Position numbers and translations under genes: made by a program
In this document: positions 1-7,043 of the stretch, piece after piece
How positions within the stretch are numbered: position 1 is the stretch's first letter
How the letters are laid out: every line of letters starts with the position of its first letter
The notes under the pieces: model-generated
Told to the model about the DNA's origin: nothing
What the model saw: the letters and a program-made list of their open reading frames with translations, nothing else
Database searches by the model: none
From: Spirochaetia bacterium
GTDB lineage: Bacteria; Spirochaetota; Spirochaetia; Treponematales; Breznakiellaceae
DNA: 13,914 nucleotides
Direction: 5' to 3'
Assembly (NCBI GenBank): GCA_025997675.1
Contig: BNUX01000081.1
Location: 1-13,914 of the forward strand

Positions 1-760
1 GTACTTCTCCCCCGGCAAAGAAGGTTTCCAGGAGCGCCTGGACGGCGATGCTATCCAGGGCGCTCGGCATGGTATGACCCATCTCAATAAAGTAGGGGGG
101 GAAGAAGATGTGGCGATCCGCAAAACCGCAAACGGTGATTTCATCCTTATGAACAATGGCGTCCACGGAAAACTCCGGGCCCTCCATGAACTCCTCCACA
201 ATGGCCTTGCCGGACCGGGAAAACCCGAGGGCTTCCGGAAGGGCGGCGGCCAGTTCCTCCGGGGAGTTTACCCGGCGGCAGCCCCGGCCCCCCATGTTGT
301 CCACGGGCTTTACCACAGCGGGATACTCAAAGGGCAGTTCCTTCGGGGAAGCCCCGGCGGTGAAGGTGGTGAATTGCGGTGAGGGAACTTGGGCTAGGGC
401 AAAGCAGCGGCGCATCCGGTCCTTGTCGGAGGCGTTGAGGGCAGCCTGGTAGGGGATGCCCGGCAGCCCCAGCTGCTCCGCGACCCAGGCTACGGTGGCG
501 GAAAAGTCGGTTCCCGCGGTCATTACCCCGCTAAGAGCAGGCTTATCGGATTTGAGGGAACGGCCCAGCGCAGCGATCCCTTCCTTGTCCTTGAGATCGA
601 TACACTCAAAGCGGTCCGCTTTGCCGGCTTCGCTCGCATTGGGGTCTCCGTCTACCACCACCGTATAGAGGCCCATGTCCCGGGCTATTGATATGGCGGG
701 CCCCTGCATCACCCCCGCGCCGAGGATTAGGAGCCGCTCACCGGAGAATTCCCTTACCAT
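1..760 (-). CDS. ATP-grasp superfamily ligase, C-terminus cut by window edge
   Basis: Only the first 253 residues are inside the window and no stop is reached. Residues 11-21 (LILGAGVMQGP) form a nucleotide-binding-like pre-ATP-grasp Rossmann start. Residues 147-160 (PAVVKPVDNMGGRG) are the ATP-grasp lysine and glycine-rich loop, and residues 188-200 (VEEFMEGPEFSVD) are the second ATP-binding strand of the carbamoyl-phosphate-synthase-like branch. Such enzymes ligate a carboxylate to an amine or thiol through an acyl-phosphate. The substrate is not visible. The ATG lies inside the end of the upstream gene (ATGGTAA, 7-nt overlap), preceded by GAGG about 6 nt away, so translation is probably coupled. 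As last visible gene of the sugar operon it may modify or amidate the sugar or attach an amino acid; this is inference from context. Confidence 0.85.
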   Translation of the reverse strand, partial: MVREFSGERLLILGAGVMQGPAISIARDMGLYTVVVDGDPNASEAGKADRFECIDLKDKEGIAALGRSLKSDKPALSGVMTAGTDFSATVAWVAEQLGLPGIPYQAALNASDKDRMRRCFALAQVPSPQFTTFTAGASPKELPFEYPAVVKPVDNMGGRGCRRVNSPEELAAALPEALGFSRSGKAIVEEFMEGPEFSVDAIVHKDEITVCGFADRHIFFPPYFIEMGHTMPSALDSIAVQALLETFFAGGEV

Positions 761-2592
761 AAGGACCTCACTTTAACTGCGTAACATTCAAAGGTATCAC
801 CCAGGCCAAAGAGGCGGCTTGTATATAGAAGAAGATGCCACCGTAAGCCGCCCCGCCTGATGTGGCCGGCCAGGGGAAACCGTTCGGGGTGATGACCGGT
901 GACCCGTATTTTTTTCAGCCTGAATCCATACCGGGCAAGGATGCGCCGGCATATTTTCGGGCGCCAAACGGTCCGGTGATCCGGGGGGCTTTTTTCAAGA
1001 AATGCCCGCAAAGACTTTTTCCCCGAGATGCCTGTGGACGTGGGGGTGGAAAAGGCCAGCGCCCCCCCAAGGGCGAGGAGCCGGTTGATTTCCACCAATA
1101 CCCAGCGGAGATCCTCAAAATGTTCGATCACATACCACAGGGTGATAACCTTGAAGCTCCCCGCGTTTTCCGGGTGTTCCAGTGAAGGGTCCGGGAAAAA
1201 GCTCTCGTTGGCGGGGATACCCAGTTCTTCCCGCACATAGCGGACCGCATCCGCCGCAGGATCAATGCCCTGAACCGAAAAGCCCCCGTCACGGGCGGCG
1301 CTCAGAAAGGGGCCGTAGGCACAGCCGATGTCGAGGAGCCGCCCCGGTTCATCATGCAGGAGCCGTTTTATATACCTGAGCCGCTTCTTTCCGGCTTCTA
1401 TCAGGTTAGGGAAATCTTCCAGATAGGTTTTCCCGTATTGGCTTTTGTAAAAACCGAAGAAGTAATCGGTTTCATATTCTATTGCCGGGGGAGAAGTACG
1501 AAGCATGTAGATCATGCCGCAGTGGGTACAGTGCCGGTAGGTACGGTCAGGGAAGCGGATTGGCGTTTTCCGGCTTTTATCCCGGACAAAAAAAGGGGCG
1601 CCGCAGGCGGGGCACACACGGGAAGAAAGGGGGGTGAAGGCTGCCAGAAGTTCCCCCAGGTTCCGGCCGGGGACCGTGTCCAGGCCGTAACGGGCGGCAA
1701 TCTTTTCAGAACCCGCTGCCAGGGTGGAGAGGAATTTGGGAAAGAAGAATTGCCCGATACGGCCGGCGGCGGCGGGACCGGTACCGGCGGAAAAGAAACC
1801 GGCGGAACGGGCCAGCGCTTCGTGGTAGGGGCCGGGGGAAACCAAACATACCGGAAGGCGGGCATGGAGGGCTTCAAAGGCGCTTAGGCCGAAATGGGTT
1901 ATGAGAAGGTCATATTCCGCCAGATGTTCCCGAAGATCCGGTATCCCTTTAAGAACGCTTGAAAACGCCCTGAGCGCGGGGGCCTTGTCCGCCGGGAGTC
2001 CGGGGGCAATAAGGGTGATTTCAAGCTCGCCGGAATGAACCAGTCCTCTTAAGGACATGGCGGCCTGAAACGTGAGACCCGCCGCATCCTCCGCGCCGAA
2101 ACTGATGAGTACCCGGAGGGGGCCCTCTGCTTTATGGAAGGAAGGCCGGCGATTATGCGGCAGGGGTATCAGGGACGGGGCCGCGATATTGGGGGGATTG
2201 AAGGCCCGTTTGGGGAGAGCCGGCAGGAGATCAATGAGGAAGTCGAATTTGTCCCGGTGGTCTCCGCCTTCGTCGATGCCAACCAGGGGCGCCAGGGCCG
2301 CCCAGGAAGCGGCTTCCCACAAATCTGTCCTCCATTTGTCCAGGATAATATAGTCCCAGTGTTTGTCGGCCTCCGGAGCATACCGGGGGTCCTGGGTTTT
2401 TCCCTGGAGTATCCAGGATTCATCGTTCAAACCGGCGATCTCCAAGAGACGGGGATTGAATCCCCCGGAGAATTCCGGCAGAAAGAGAAATGCCTCCCGT
2501 CCGGCCGCACGGAGGGATCGGACCAGGGCGGTTCCCCGGGAAAGGTGGCCGCCGCCGCGGTTCTTTTCAACAGTGGGGACTATCAAAAGCAT
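754..2592 (-). CDS. PseG/SpsG-like glycan enzyme fused to zinc-ribbon SAM methyltransferase
   Basis: The protein has 612 residues and two halves. Residues 1 to about 320 resemble the PseG/SpsG family: a GGGHLSRG loop at 13-20 as in UDP-sugar hydrolases of pseudaminic acid synthesis, a central ISFGAEDAAG strand-loop at 163-172, and a THFGLSAFEAL segment at 232-242 typical of GT-B-fold donor sites. Residues 327-358 carry two CxxC pairs (CPAC, CTHC), a zinc ribbon. Residues 419-427 (LLDIGCAYG) are the SAM-binding motif of a class I methyltransferase, with YVIEHFEDL at 487-495 as the usual post-motif. The family hydrolyses the UDP-sugar bond or transfers a sugar, while the methyltransferase half probably methylates a sugar. 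The start (TAATG) overlaps the stop of the preceding gene by 1 nt, with AAAGGA about 7 nt upstream. Which half acts on which substrate is unknown. Confidence 0.88.
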   Translation of the reverse strand: MLLIVPTVEKNRGGGHLSRGTALVRSLRAAGREAFLFLPEFSGGFNPRLLEIAGLNDESWILQGKTQDPRYAPEADKHWDYIILDKWRTDLWEAASWAALAPLVGIDEGGDHRDKFDFLIDLLPALPKRAFNPPNIAAPSLIPLPHNRRPSFHKAEGPLRVLISFGAEDAAGLTFQAAMSLRGLVHSGELEITLIAPGLPADKAPALRAFSSVLKGIPDLREHLAEYDLLITHFGLSAFEALHARLPVCLVSPGPYHEALARSAGFFSAGTGPAAAGRIGQFFFPKFLSTLAAGSEKIAARYGLDTVPGRNLGELLAAFTPLSSRVCPACGAPFFVRDKSRKTPIRFPDRTYRHCTHCGMIYMLRTSPPAIEYETDYFFGFYKSQYGKTYLEDFPNLIEAGKKRLRYIKRLLHDEPGRLLDIGCAYGPFLSAARDGGFSVQGIDPAADAVRYVREELGIPANESFFPDPSLEHPENAGSFKVITLWYVIEHFEDLRWVLVEINRLLALGGALAFSTPTSTGISGKKSLRAFLEKSPPDHRTVWRPKICRRILARYGFRLKKIRVTGHHPERFPLAGHIRRGGLRWHLLLYTSRLFGLGDTFECYAVKVRSLW

Positions 2593-3281
2593 TACGGTTT
2601 CCTTTCAAAGGTTTTCCGGTAAACAGCAATGACCGTTTCGCCCTTGTTCCGTTTTGCCGGGGGGCAGGAAAGCAGGGCATCGTATAAACGCTCAGAACGT
2701 TCATAGTCCTCCGGGGTATCTACGGTAAGCCTGATTTCGTTCCCCTGCCAGGACAGGGGCGCCAGAGGACGGTGGAGGAGAAAACGTTCCGGGTGATTGT
2801 AGAGGAAAGGGCAGACGTGCTCCCGTTCCGCTTCCGTTGCCGCCTCTTCATCCGCCTGTAACAGCGCCCGGGCCCTGATAACTTCAACCCCCGCGCCGTA
2901 GGGTAGTCCGCTATAGCCTGCATAGTCGGCGCCAAGGGTTTGGGCTTCCCGTAACAGGGCGGCGGCGGCATCGGTAAACACAAAGGGGTTATCGCCGGTG
3001 GCCCGGATGACCCAGTCCGGGCCATACCGGCGGATTGCTATGCAGTAGCGGTGGAGCACATCGGCTTTGGGGCCGGCTATTATTTCAAACCCGGCGGAAG
3101 CGGACAGGGGGGTAAAGGCGGCAAGGCTGTCCTCCGGGCAGGCCAGGATGCGGCAATCCGCCGGTACCCGTTGCAGGGCTTCCATGACCACCCGGATCAT
3201 GGGCCGCTCACCCAGGGGAAGCAGGGCTTTACCGGGAAGCCTTGAGGAATCAAGACGGCTTTGCAGGATAAGGGCGGTCAT
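2592..3281 (-). CDS. spsF: SpsF-type cytidylyltransferase (CMP-sugar synthetase family)
   Basis: At 229 residues this has the usual length for the SpsF/NeuA/KdsB cytidylyltransferase group. Residues 5-24 contain the nucleotide-binding signature LQSRLDSSRLPGKALLPLG, residues 93-100 (RATGDNPF) carry the metal-binding aspartate of the DxP kind, and residues 184-192 (RLTVDTPED) match the conserved C-terminal block. These enzymes activate acidic sugars such as nonulosonic acids or 3-deoxy sugars as CMP derivatives. An in-frame TTG 30 nt earlier could extend it, but ATG at 3281 is preferred because homologues begin at this point and because it forms a TAATG overlap with the stop of the glycosyltransferase gene. 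Its own ribosome site is weak, so coupling to the upstream gene is likely. The exact sugar is not determined. Confidence 0.88.
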   Translation of the reverse strand: MTALILQSRLDSSRLPGKALLPLGERPMIRVVMEALQRVPADCRILACPEDSLAAFTPLSASAGFEIIAGPKADVLHRYCIAIRRYGPDWVIRATGDNPFVFTDAAAALLREAQTLGADYAGYSGLPYGAGVEVIRARALLQADEEAATEAEREHVCPFLYNHPERFLLHRPLAPLSWQGNEIRLTVDTPEDYERSERLYDALLSCPPAKRNKGETVIAVYRKTFERKP

Positions 3282-4243
3282 TACCGGGCAGGTCCCGGGT
3301 CCTGTTCCCAAAGGCCGGTAAGGTTGTGCGCATCCCTCCGGAAACGGCTGCGGTTAGCTTCTACCCACTGCCGGTTTTCGCTGAACTCCCCCCACGCCGA
3401 CGCAGGGCCGCCGCCGGTCTTAAAAAGATAGCCCGGGAAAAGCCGCAAAGGGATGTGGGCTCCGTGGTTACGAAAAACCGGGGCCAGGTTTCGGAGATAA
3501 AACCGGCGGTAGCCTGAGTCTGCGGTGGTATCCTCCGGGACCGCTTCTCCGTCATAGGATAGCCGTACCAGCTGGGTGCACCGGATCTCCTCCCCCCATA
3601 AATGGGCGCGGAACCCGAAGTCCATGAGCTGCCAATAGGGATTTTGAATAGCCCCGTCAAATCCCCCTAACCGGACAAACCGGTCCCGGTCATAGATGCC
3701 AACCCCGTCAAAGGGATAGAGGGTCATCTGGGCTTCCACCTCCGGCGAAAAACGGAGGGTCTTAAGGTTTGAACGATAGAGAGCCGGGCTTGTAAGGGTT
3801 GGCAGGGTTTCCAGCCGGGAATTCTGAATAACCGGGGTGGTACACAGCCGCCACTCCGGACCGAGCCAGAGCGCAATTTTGGCGGCGTCTCCGCCGTGGA
3901 GGATACGGAGATCGTTCCAGAGCACAAAAAAGAGGGGACTTGCGGTTTCCGTTACCCCCAGGTTGATCTGTTCCCCGGGGCTTATCGCTTTTTGAAGAAG
4001 GATAAACCGGACAAAGGGGAACCGTGCGGAGAGATCCTCCAGATCGTAGCGGTCCTGGGGGCCTTCAAGGGAAATCACCCGGTCAAACCCCGCCTTTTCC
4101 AGTTCCGTAAAGAGGGTACGGCGGGGATACCGTCCCCCGCGGTTGAGGAGTATCGCCGTAACCCCGGTGGAAGCGGCAGCGGTTCCACCCACTGCGGTAT
4201 AGGAGGGTAAGGTCTCGTTAAAAATTATAGGTATAGTATTCAT
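3281..4243 (-). CDS. GT-A-like glycosyltransferase family 2-type protein
   Basis: This 320-residue protein has GT-A-type features but is divergent. Residues 28-60 are a beta/alpha start, LFFVLWNDLRIL (104-115) contains the N-D pair where these enzymes usually have the metal- and nucleotide-binding DxD, and LGGFDGAIQNPYWQLMDFGFR (192-212 region) resembles the acceptor-side block LGGFDE...ED..L..R. It would transfer a sugar from a nucleotide donor onto a glycan or protein acceptor in the cytoplasm. The open frame runs 116 codons further upstream, but that part lies antiparallel in another frame of the spiro-SPASM gene and is arginine-rich, so I start at ATG 4243. It overlaps the upstream gene by 26 nt and the downstream spsF-like start by 1 nt. 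The family is assigned by fold pattern only. Confidence 0.78.
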   Translation of the reverse strand: MNTIPIIFNETLPSYTAVGGTAAASTGVTAILLNRGGRYPRRTLFTELEKAGFDRVISLEGPQDRYDLEDLSARFPFVRFILLQKAISPGEQINLGVTETASPLFFVLWNDLRILHGGDAAKIALWLGPEWRLCTTPVIQNSRLETLPTLTSPALYRSNLKTLRFSPEVEAQMTLYPFDGVGIYDRDRFVRLGGFDGAIQNPYWQLMDFGFRAHLWGEEIRCTQLVRLSYDGEAVPEDTTADSGYRRFYLRNLAPVFRNHGAHIPLRLFPGYLFKTGGGPASAWGEFSENRQWVEANRSRFRRDAHNLTGLWEQDPGPAR

Positions 4244-5717
4244 CACACCCCGCACAGGGCCCCCTGTAGTGTAAAGCAGCCTGTTCCCGGTAAAAGGCTT
4301 CCCCACGGGACCAGATTGTTTCCAGACTTTCCGTAAAAGCATTGCCCAGTATCTCCCCTTCGGTTTCCCGGCAAAGGGGAACCCGGCCGTCCATGAGTAT
4401 CGCCATATCCCGCATAAGGTGCCAGCAGGGACGGCGCTGTACCGGGGAAAGGTCCGATGCCTGTAATTTTGGCATTGCGCCGCAAAAATCATCGTACTTT
4501 TGGATGATAACCTCCGCCCCTTCCTTCTTCCAGGACCGGTAAAAGTGCTCGATATCATCCTCCGCCCCCTTAACCCTGACCGCCTGGACATAGCTGTCCT
4601 TGGGAAAGAGGGCCGTCAGGGTTTTCGCACATTCCACGGCTTCCGCAAAACCCGGCCCCCGGATTTCCCGGTACCGGTTCGCATCCGCCGCATCCAGGGA
4701 CACTATCCAGGACAGGGGGGCCATCCTGTTTTCCCTTGGCGCAGCTTTGGAGGCCGCCTCCGCCAGGGCTTCCAACTCCGCCTTTTTCCAGCCCAGTCCC
4801 GATGTTTCAATAACGGCGGAAAGCGCAGGCCGCTCTAGGATCGCGGTGATGAGTTCCCTTTTTTGCGGATGGAGGGAAAATTCCCCCCAGAGGGACAGGT
4901 CCAGCACCGCATCGCCGGAGAAGGCGCTAATCTTGTCGAGGAGTGCGGCGAAACGAACTGGTTCCATGAACCCCGGTGTACTGAATTTCGGGTAAGGGCA
5001 GAGAGAGCACGCTTGGGGACAGGGGCCTGAAACCTGGATGGAATAAAACGCCGGGAGGGTACGCAGCAGTTCGGGGTGGGCGCTTATAATACGCTCAGAG
5101 TCTGCGGCAGAGGAAAGGCCCGCATCCATGAGCCGGGTGAGGAGGAGGAGGTTCCTCCGGGAATCTGCAGAGAGGCTCAGGCGGTGAACCCGCAAGTCTA
5201 TGGAAGAAATCTCCGTTTCTATATCAAAGGCGTTGATATCCTTCTGGATTACCGAAAAAAGGGCGTCCCGCTCCACCGGCCCCGCATCGTCCTCCCCCAG
5301 GATATTCGCCAGGATCCCCGCCACCCCCGGCGCCAGCAGTTCCGGCGCAAGGCCGTAGGGCCAGCCATCGGCGTAGGAGTATTCCGCATGGTAGCAGAGG
5401 TGCCGTTCCAGAAGCGTTCCCGCCAGAACCGGGTCCAGGAGGGGGCAGTCCGCCCAGGCGTAGTAGGTGCAATCAAAGCCTCCGGACAGTTCCGACAGGG
5501 TTTGGAGGAGGGTCTTTTTCGTCCAGGCCGGGCGGGAAACCAGGCTTACATCGGCCGGTAAGGCCGGACAGAGGTCCGCCAGAAGAACCAGCTTAGTTAC
5601 GCCGGGGAAACGCCGGGCCTGTTCCAGGGCGAGGGTGAGGGCATTTTTGCCGGGAAAAAGAGGTTCGAAGGCTGCCCTGGTCAGGCTGCCTCCGTATAGT
5701 ACGGCCAAGGCATTCAT
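4218..5717 (-). CDS. spiro-SPASM protein (NTP-transferase-like region + radical SAM/SPASM)
   Basis: The 499-residue protein starts with a region (about 1-170) resembling MobA/IspD-type nucleotidyltransferases, including YYAWADCPLLDP at 85-96, which looks like their acidic metal-binding segment. Residues 233-240 hold the radical SAM cluster motif CxxxCxxC (Cys233, Cys237, Cys240). The C-terminal third has SPASM-type cysteines at 431, 449, 488 and 491 that would bind an auxiliary iron-sulfur cluster. This order matches the spirochaete-restricted spiro-SPASM family; its substrate is not established. It is the first gene of the operon, so a sugar or small-molecule modification feeding the downstream enzymes is a reasonable inference. 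ATG 5717 is the first start after the upstream repeat region and no clear ribosome-binding site precedes it. Its last 26 nt overlap the glycosyltransferase start. Confidence 0.88.
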   Translation of the reverse strand: MNALAVLYGGSLTRAAFEPLFPGKNALTLALEQARRFPGVTKLVLLADLCPALPADVSLVSRPAWTKKTLLQTLSELSGGFDCTYYAWADCPLLDPVLAGTLLERHLCYHAEYSYADGWPYGLAPELLAPGVAGILANILGEDDAGPVERDALFSVIQKDINAFDIETEISSIDLRVHRLSLSADSRRNLLLLTRLMDAGLSSAADSERIISAHPELLRTLPAFYSIQVSGPCPQACSLCPYPKFSTPGFMEPVRFAALLDKISAFSGDAVLDLSLWGEFSLHPQKRELITAILERPALSAVIETSGLGWKKAELEALAEAASKAAPRENRMAPLSWIVSLDAADANRYREIRGPGFAEAVECAKTLTALFPKDSYVQAVRVKGAEDDIEHFYRSWKKEGAEVIIQKYDDFCGAMPKLQASDLSPVQRRPCWHLMRDMAILMDGRVPLCRETEGEILGNAFTESLETIWSRGEAFYREQAALHYRGPCAGCDEYYTYNF

Positions 5718-5795
5718 ACTTTATCAGTATCGGAATCCCGGCGCCGGTTTGTAAGCAAAATATGATTGATAGACCGGCTTTCGATAAATACCGCT

Positions 5796-6045
5796 CCTAG
5801 ACTGGAATGCGATCCACACTCAGCCTAGGTGGCGATCTACATCAACCTAGGTGGTGATCTACATCAACCTAGGTGGCGATCCACACTCAGCTAGGTGGCG
5901 ATCCACACTCAGCCTAGGTGGCGATCCACACTCAGCCTAGAATGCGATCCACACTCAGCCTAGGTGGCGATCCACACTCAGCCTAGGTGGCGATCCACAC
6001 TCAGCCTAGGTGGCGATCCACACTCAGTCTAGGTGGCGACCGCAG
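5796..6045. repeat. Tandem array of about 10.5 copies of a 23-bp repeat
   Basis: Each unit begins CCTAGGTGGCGATC and ends ACACTCAG. Units start at 5796 (28 bp, with a 5-bp insertion), 5824 and 5846 (22-bp variants ending ATCTACATCAA), 5868, 5891 (one C missing), 5913, 5936 (CCTAGAATG variant), 5959, 5982, 6005, and a decayed copy from 6028. Five units (5868, 5913, 5959, 5982, 6005) are identical. There are no spacers, so this is not a CRISPR array. Most units contain CCTAGG and a short self-complementary stretch GTGG-CGAT-CCAC. Function is unknown; possibilities are a variable-number tandem repeat, a protein-binding array in front of the glycan operon, or repeated terminal sites of a lost mobile element. 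Confidence 0.95.
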
Positions 6046-6153
6046 CCTCCACGGTGGTCACCGGCATACCGGCGCGGCGGCCTCCGCACGTATGCGCTCG
6101 CCCTGGCAAACATGGCCTACCTCGAACTCAAACCCCGGCTCGCCCCCCGGTAA
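6046..6153 (+). pseudogene. Possible C-terminal coding remnant
   Basis: Directly after the repeat array one frame reads without interruption into a stop at 6151-6153. Its last 23 residues, LRTYALALANMAYLELKPRLAPR, look more like the end of a real protein than like random GC-rich translation. There is no start codon or upstream body, because the repeat array replaces it. I do not recognise the family. It may be chance. Confidence 0.25.
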
Positions 6154-6217
6154 AGGTAGGGAGAGGGGGCGGGGCCAGCGTTCCCCCGGGAGAACTCTTT
6201 ATCTCCGGCTCTTACCC

Positions 6218-6700
6218 TTACCCATCCTCTCCAGCTTTCTTTAGCAGTTGACGGTAGAGCAGATCGGAAATGCGGAAATCATTTCGTATCAGAATATCCA
6301 GGGAAGATTTAATCCCGGAGATCAAACCCCGGTCCTTTGCCAGGAGCAATATCCCCGCAGTACCGACAATCTTCACGCCACCGGAACGGGCTACCGCTCT
6401 TCCCCTTTTTTCATCAATAAGGAGATAGTCAGCCTGTTTCTCCCAGTAGAGTGCGATGGCTTCCGATTCCCCCGGATCAAGAGTAAGGCGCAAAGCATTG
6501 ATGAGCGGTACATTGACTGCGGGAACAATCCTGCCCTTAACCCATTCAGAAATACGATCAAATTCCGGTTTCCCGGGAACATTCAATTCATCGTACACGG
6601 CCGGCGGAATATATACGGTATCAAAAAGAGTTTGCAACAAATTGAGCTTTTTGCATATTGCCAGACCGATTATCGGTGAAGTATCACTAATTATGAGCAC
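6218..6700 (-). CDS. DUF3368 PIN-like toxin
   Basis: The 160-residue protein matches the DUF3368 pattern of PIN-domain-like toxins. It opens with SDTSPIIGLA, where the aspartate is the first PIN acidic residue, then YIPPAVYDEL around 30-39, LDPGESEAIAL around 74-84 and LLIDEKRGRAVA near 93-104, and it ends with the usual FRISDLLYRQLLKKAGE tail. Such proteins are predicted ribonucleases neutralised by a partner encoded just upstream. The start codon is GTG at 6700, inside the end of the antitoxin gene (10-nt overlap), with no separate ribosome site, so translation is probably coupled to the antitoxin. Base composition is less GC-rich than the repair genes next door, as expected for a mobile toxin-antitoxin cassette. 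Activity is inferred from the family. Confidence 0.88.
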   Translation of the reverse strand: MLIISDTSPIIGLAICKKLNLLQTLFDTVYIPPAVYDELNVPGKPEFDRISEWVKGRIVPAVNVPLINALRLTLDPGESEAIALYWEKQADYLLIDEKRGRAVARSGGVKIVGTAGILLLAKDRGLISGIKSSLDILIRNDFRISDLLYRQLLKKAGEDG

Positions 6701-6957
6701 GGTAATACAAACTGGGCCAGTTCCTGTTCAACATCCTCAATGGAGTAGTCGATTATGGGGATACCGGCTTGGGAAGCGGTGGAAATGAAATCGTAGACGT
6801 TCAGTCCGCAGAAAGCGGCGCCTTGGGCAAGGGTCAATTTGCCGTCCCGAAACGATTTAAGAGCAAATTCCCTCCGCATGGCAGAAACAAGTTCCCCAGC
6901 GTCCATATTGAGCGAAACCAGGATGTTTTCCGCAACAGGGATTTTTACTTCAGTCAT
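6691..6957 (-). CDS. UPF0175 family antitoxin
   Basis: At 88 residues from ATG 6957, this has the UPF0175 pattern: an N-terminal strand (TEVKIPVAENI), a helix with REFALKSFRDGKLTLAQGAA, then a helix-turn-helix-like CGLNVYDFISTASQAGI and a C-terminal DYSIEDVEQEL that probably binds the toxin. UPF0175 proteins are typical partners of DUF3368 toxins and probably repress their own operon. An upstream in-frame ATG at 6984 would add nine residues, but it sits inside an extended -10 element (TGCTATAAT), so transcription would start after it; ATG 6957 is therefore preferred. The leader would be about 19 nt and has no strong ribosome-binding site. Confidence 0.85.
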   Translation of the reverse strand: MTEVKIPVAENILVSLNMDAGELVSAMRREFALKSFRDGKLTLAQGAAFCGLNVYDFISTASQAGIPIIDYSIEDVEQELAQFVLPCS

Positions 6958-6982
6958 ACGGAGAGTGTACCACACCCAATGC

Positions 6983-6991
6983 ATTATAGCA
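6983..6991 (-). promoter_or_regulatory. Extended -10 promoter of the UPF0175-DUF3368 operon
   Basis: TGCTATAAT is a perfect extended -10 on the minus strand. No good -35 lies 16-18 bp upstream, as is common for extended -10 promoters. It predicts a start near 6976 and supports ATG 6957 as the antitoxin start. Confidence 0.6.
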
Positions 6992-7028
6992 AGGTCATAC
7001 TTTAGCCATATTCTTTTCCCCCATTCTC

Positions 7029-7037
7029 TGCTATACT
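7029..7037 (+). promoter_or_regulatory. Extended -10 promoter of xseA, giving a near-leaderless message
   Basis: TGCTATACT ends only 6 nt before the xseA ATG, so the predicted transcription start falls on or beside the start codon. No ribosome-binding site lies between them. No clear -35 was found. It is divergent from the antitoxin promoter, with the two -10 boxes about 45 bp apart. Confidence 0.55.
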
Positions 7038-7043
7038 CCCCTC

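Larger units (their letters stand above)
5718..6217. other. 500-bp gene-free region with tandem repeats upstream of the glycan operon
   Basis: No gene is supported here. The part next to the spiro-SPASM start (5718-5795) contains a 10-bp palindrome CCGGCGCCGG at 5738-5747 but no strong promoter. Positions 5796-6045 are the tandem array listed separately. The remainder (6046-6217) is very GC-rich, with runs of C and G and a short possible coding tail. A weak imperfect stem (CCGGGAG pairing with CTCCGG, about 6197-6217) lies next to the toxin stop, but it lacks a T-run and is not called as a terminator. Confidence 0.7.

Noticed and set aside
1354..1887. 177-residue plus-strand frame inside the SpsG-methyltransferase gene
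   Set aside because: Glycine-rich shadow frame without motifs; the minus strand encodes a recognisable two-domain protein.
4244..4591. N-terminal 116-residue extension of the glycosyltransferase frame
   Set aside because: It is fully antiparallel-frame reading inside the spiro-SPASM gene, arginine-rich and without domain features; ATG 4243 gives a normal protein.
5726..5755. Promoter TTACAA-17-GATACT before spiro-SPASM
   Set aside because: Only 3 and 4 matches to the consensus boxes; too weak to call, although the operon needs some promoter here.
5796..6045. CRISPR array
   Set aside because: Units are contiguous with no unique spacers and no cas genes are nearby.
6197..6217. Intrinsic terminator after the DUF3368 toxin
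   Set aside because: The stem is short and bulged and no T-run follows on the minus strand.
5987..6251. Two small plus-strand frames over the end of the repeat array
   Set aside because: They begin inside the tandem repeats, are proline/arginine/glycine-rich, and have no ribosome-binding site.
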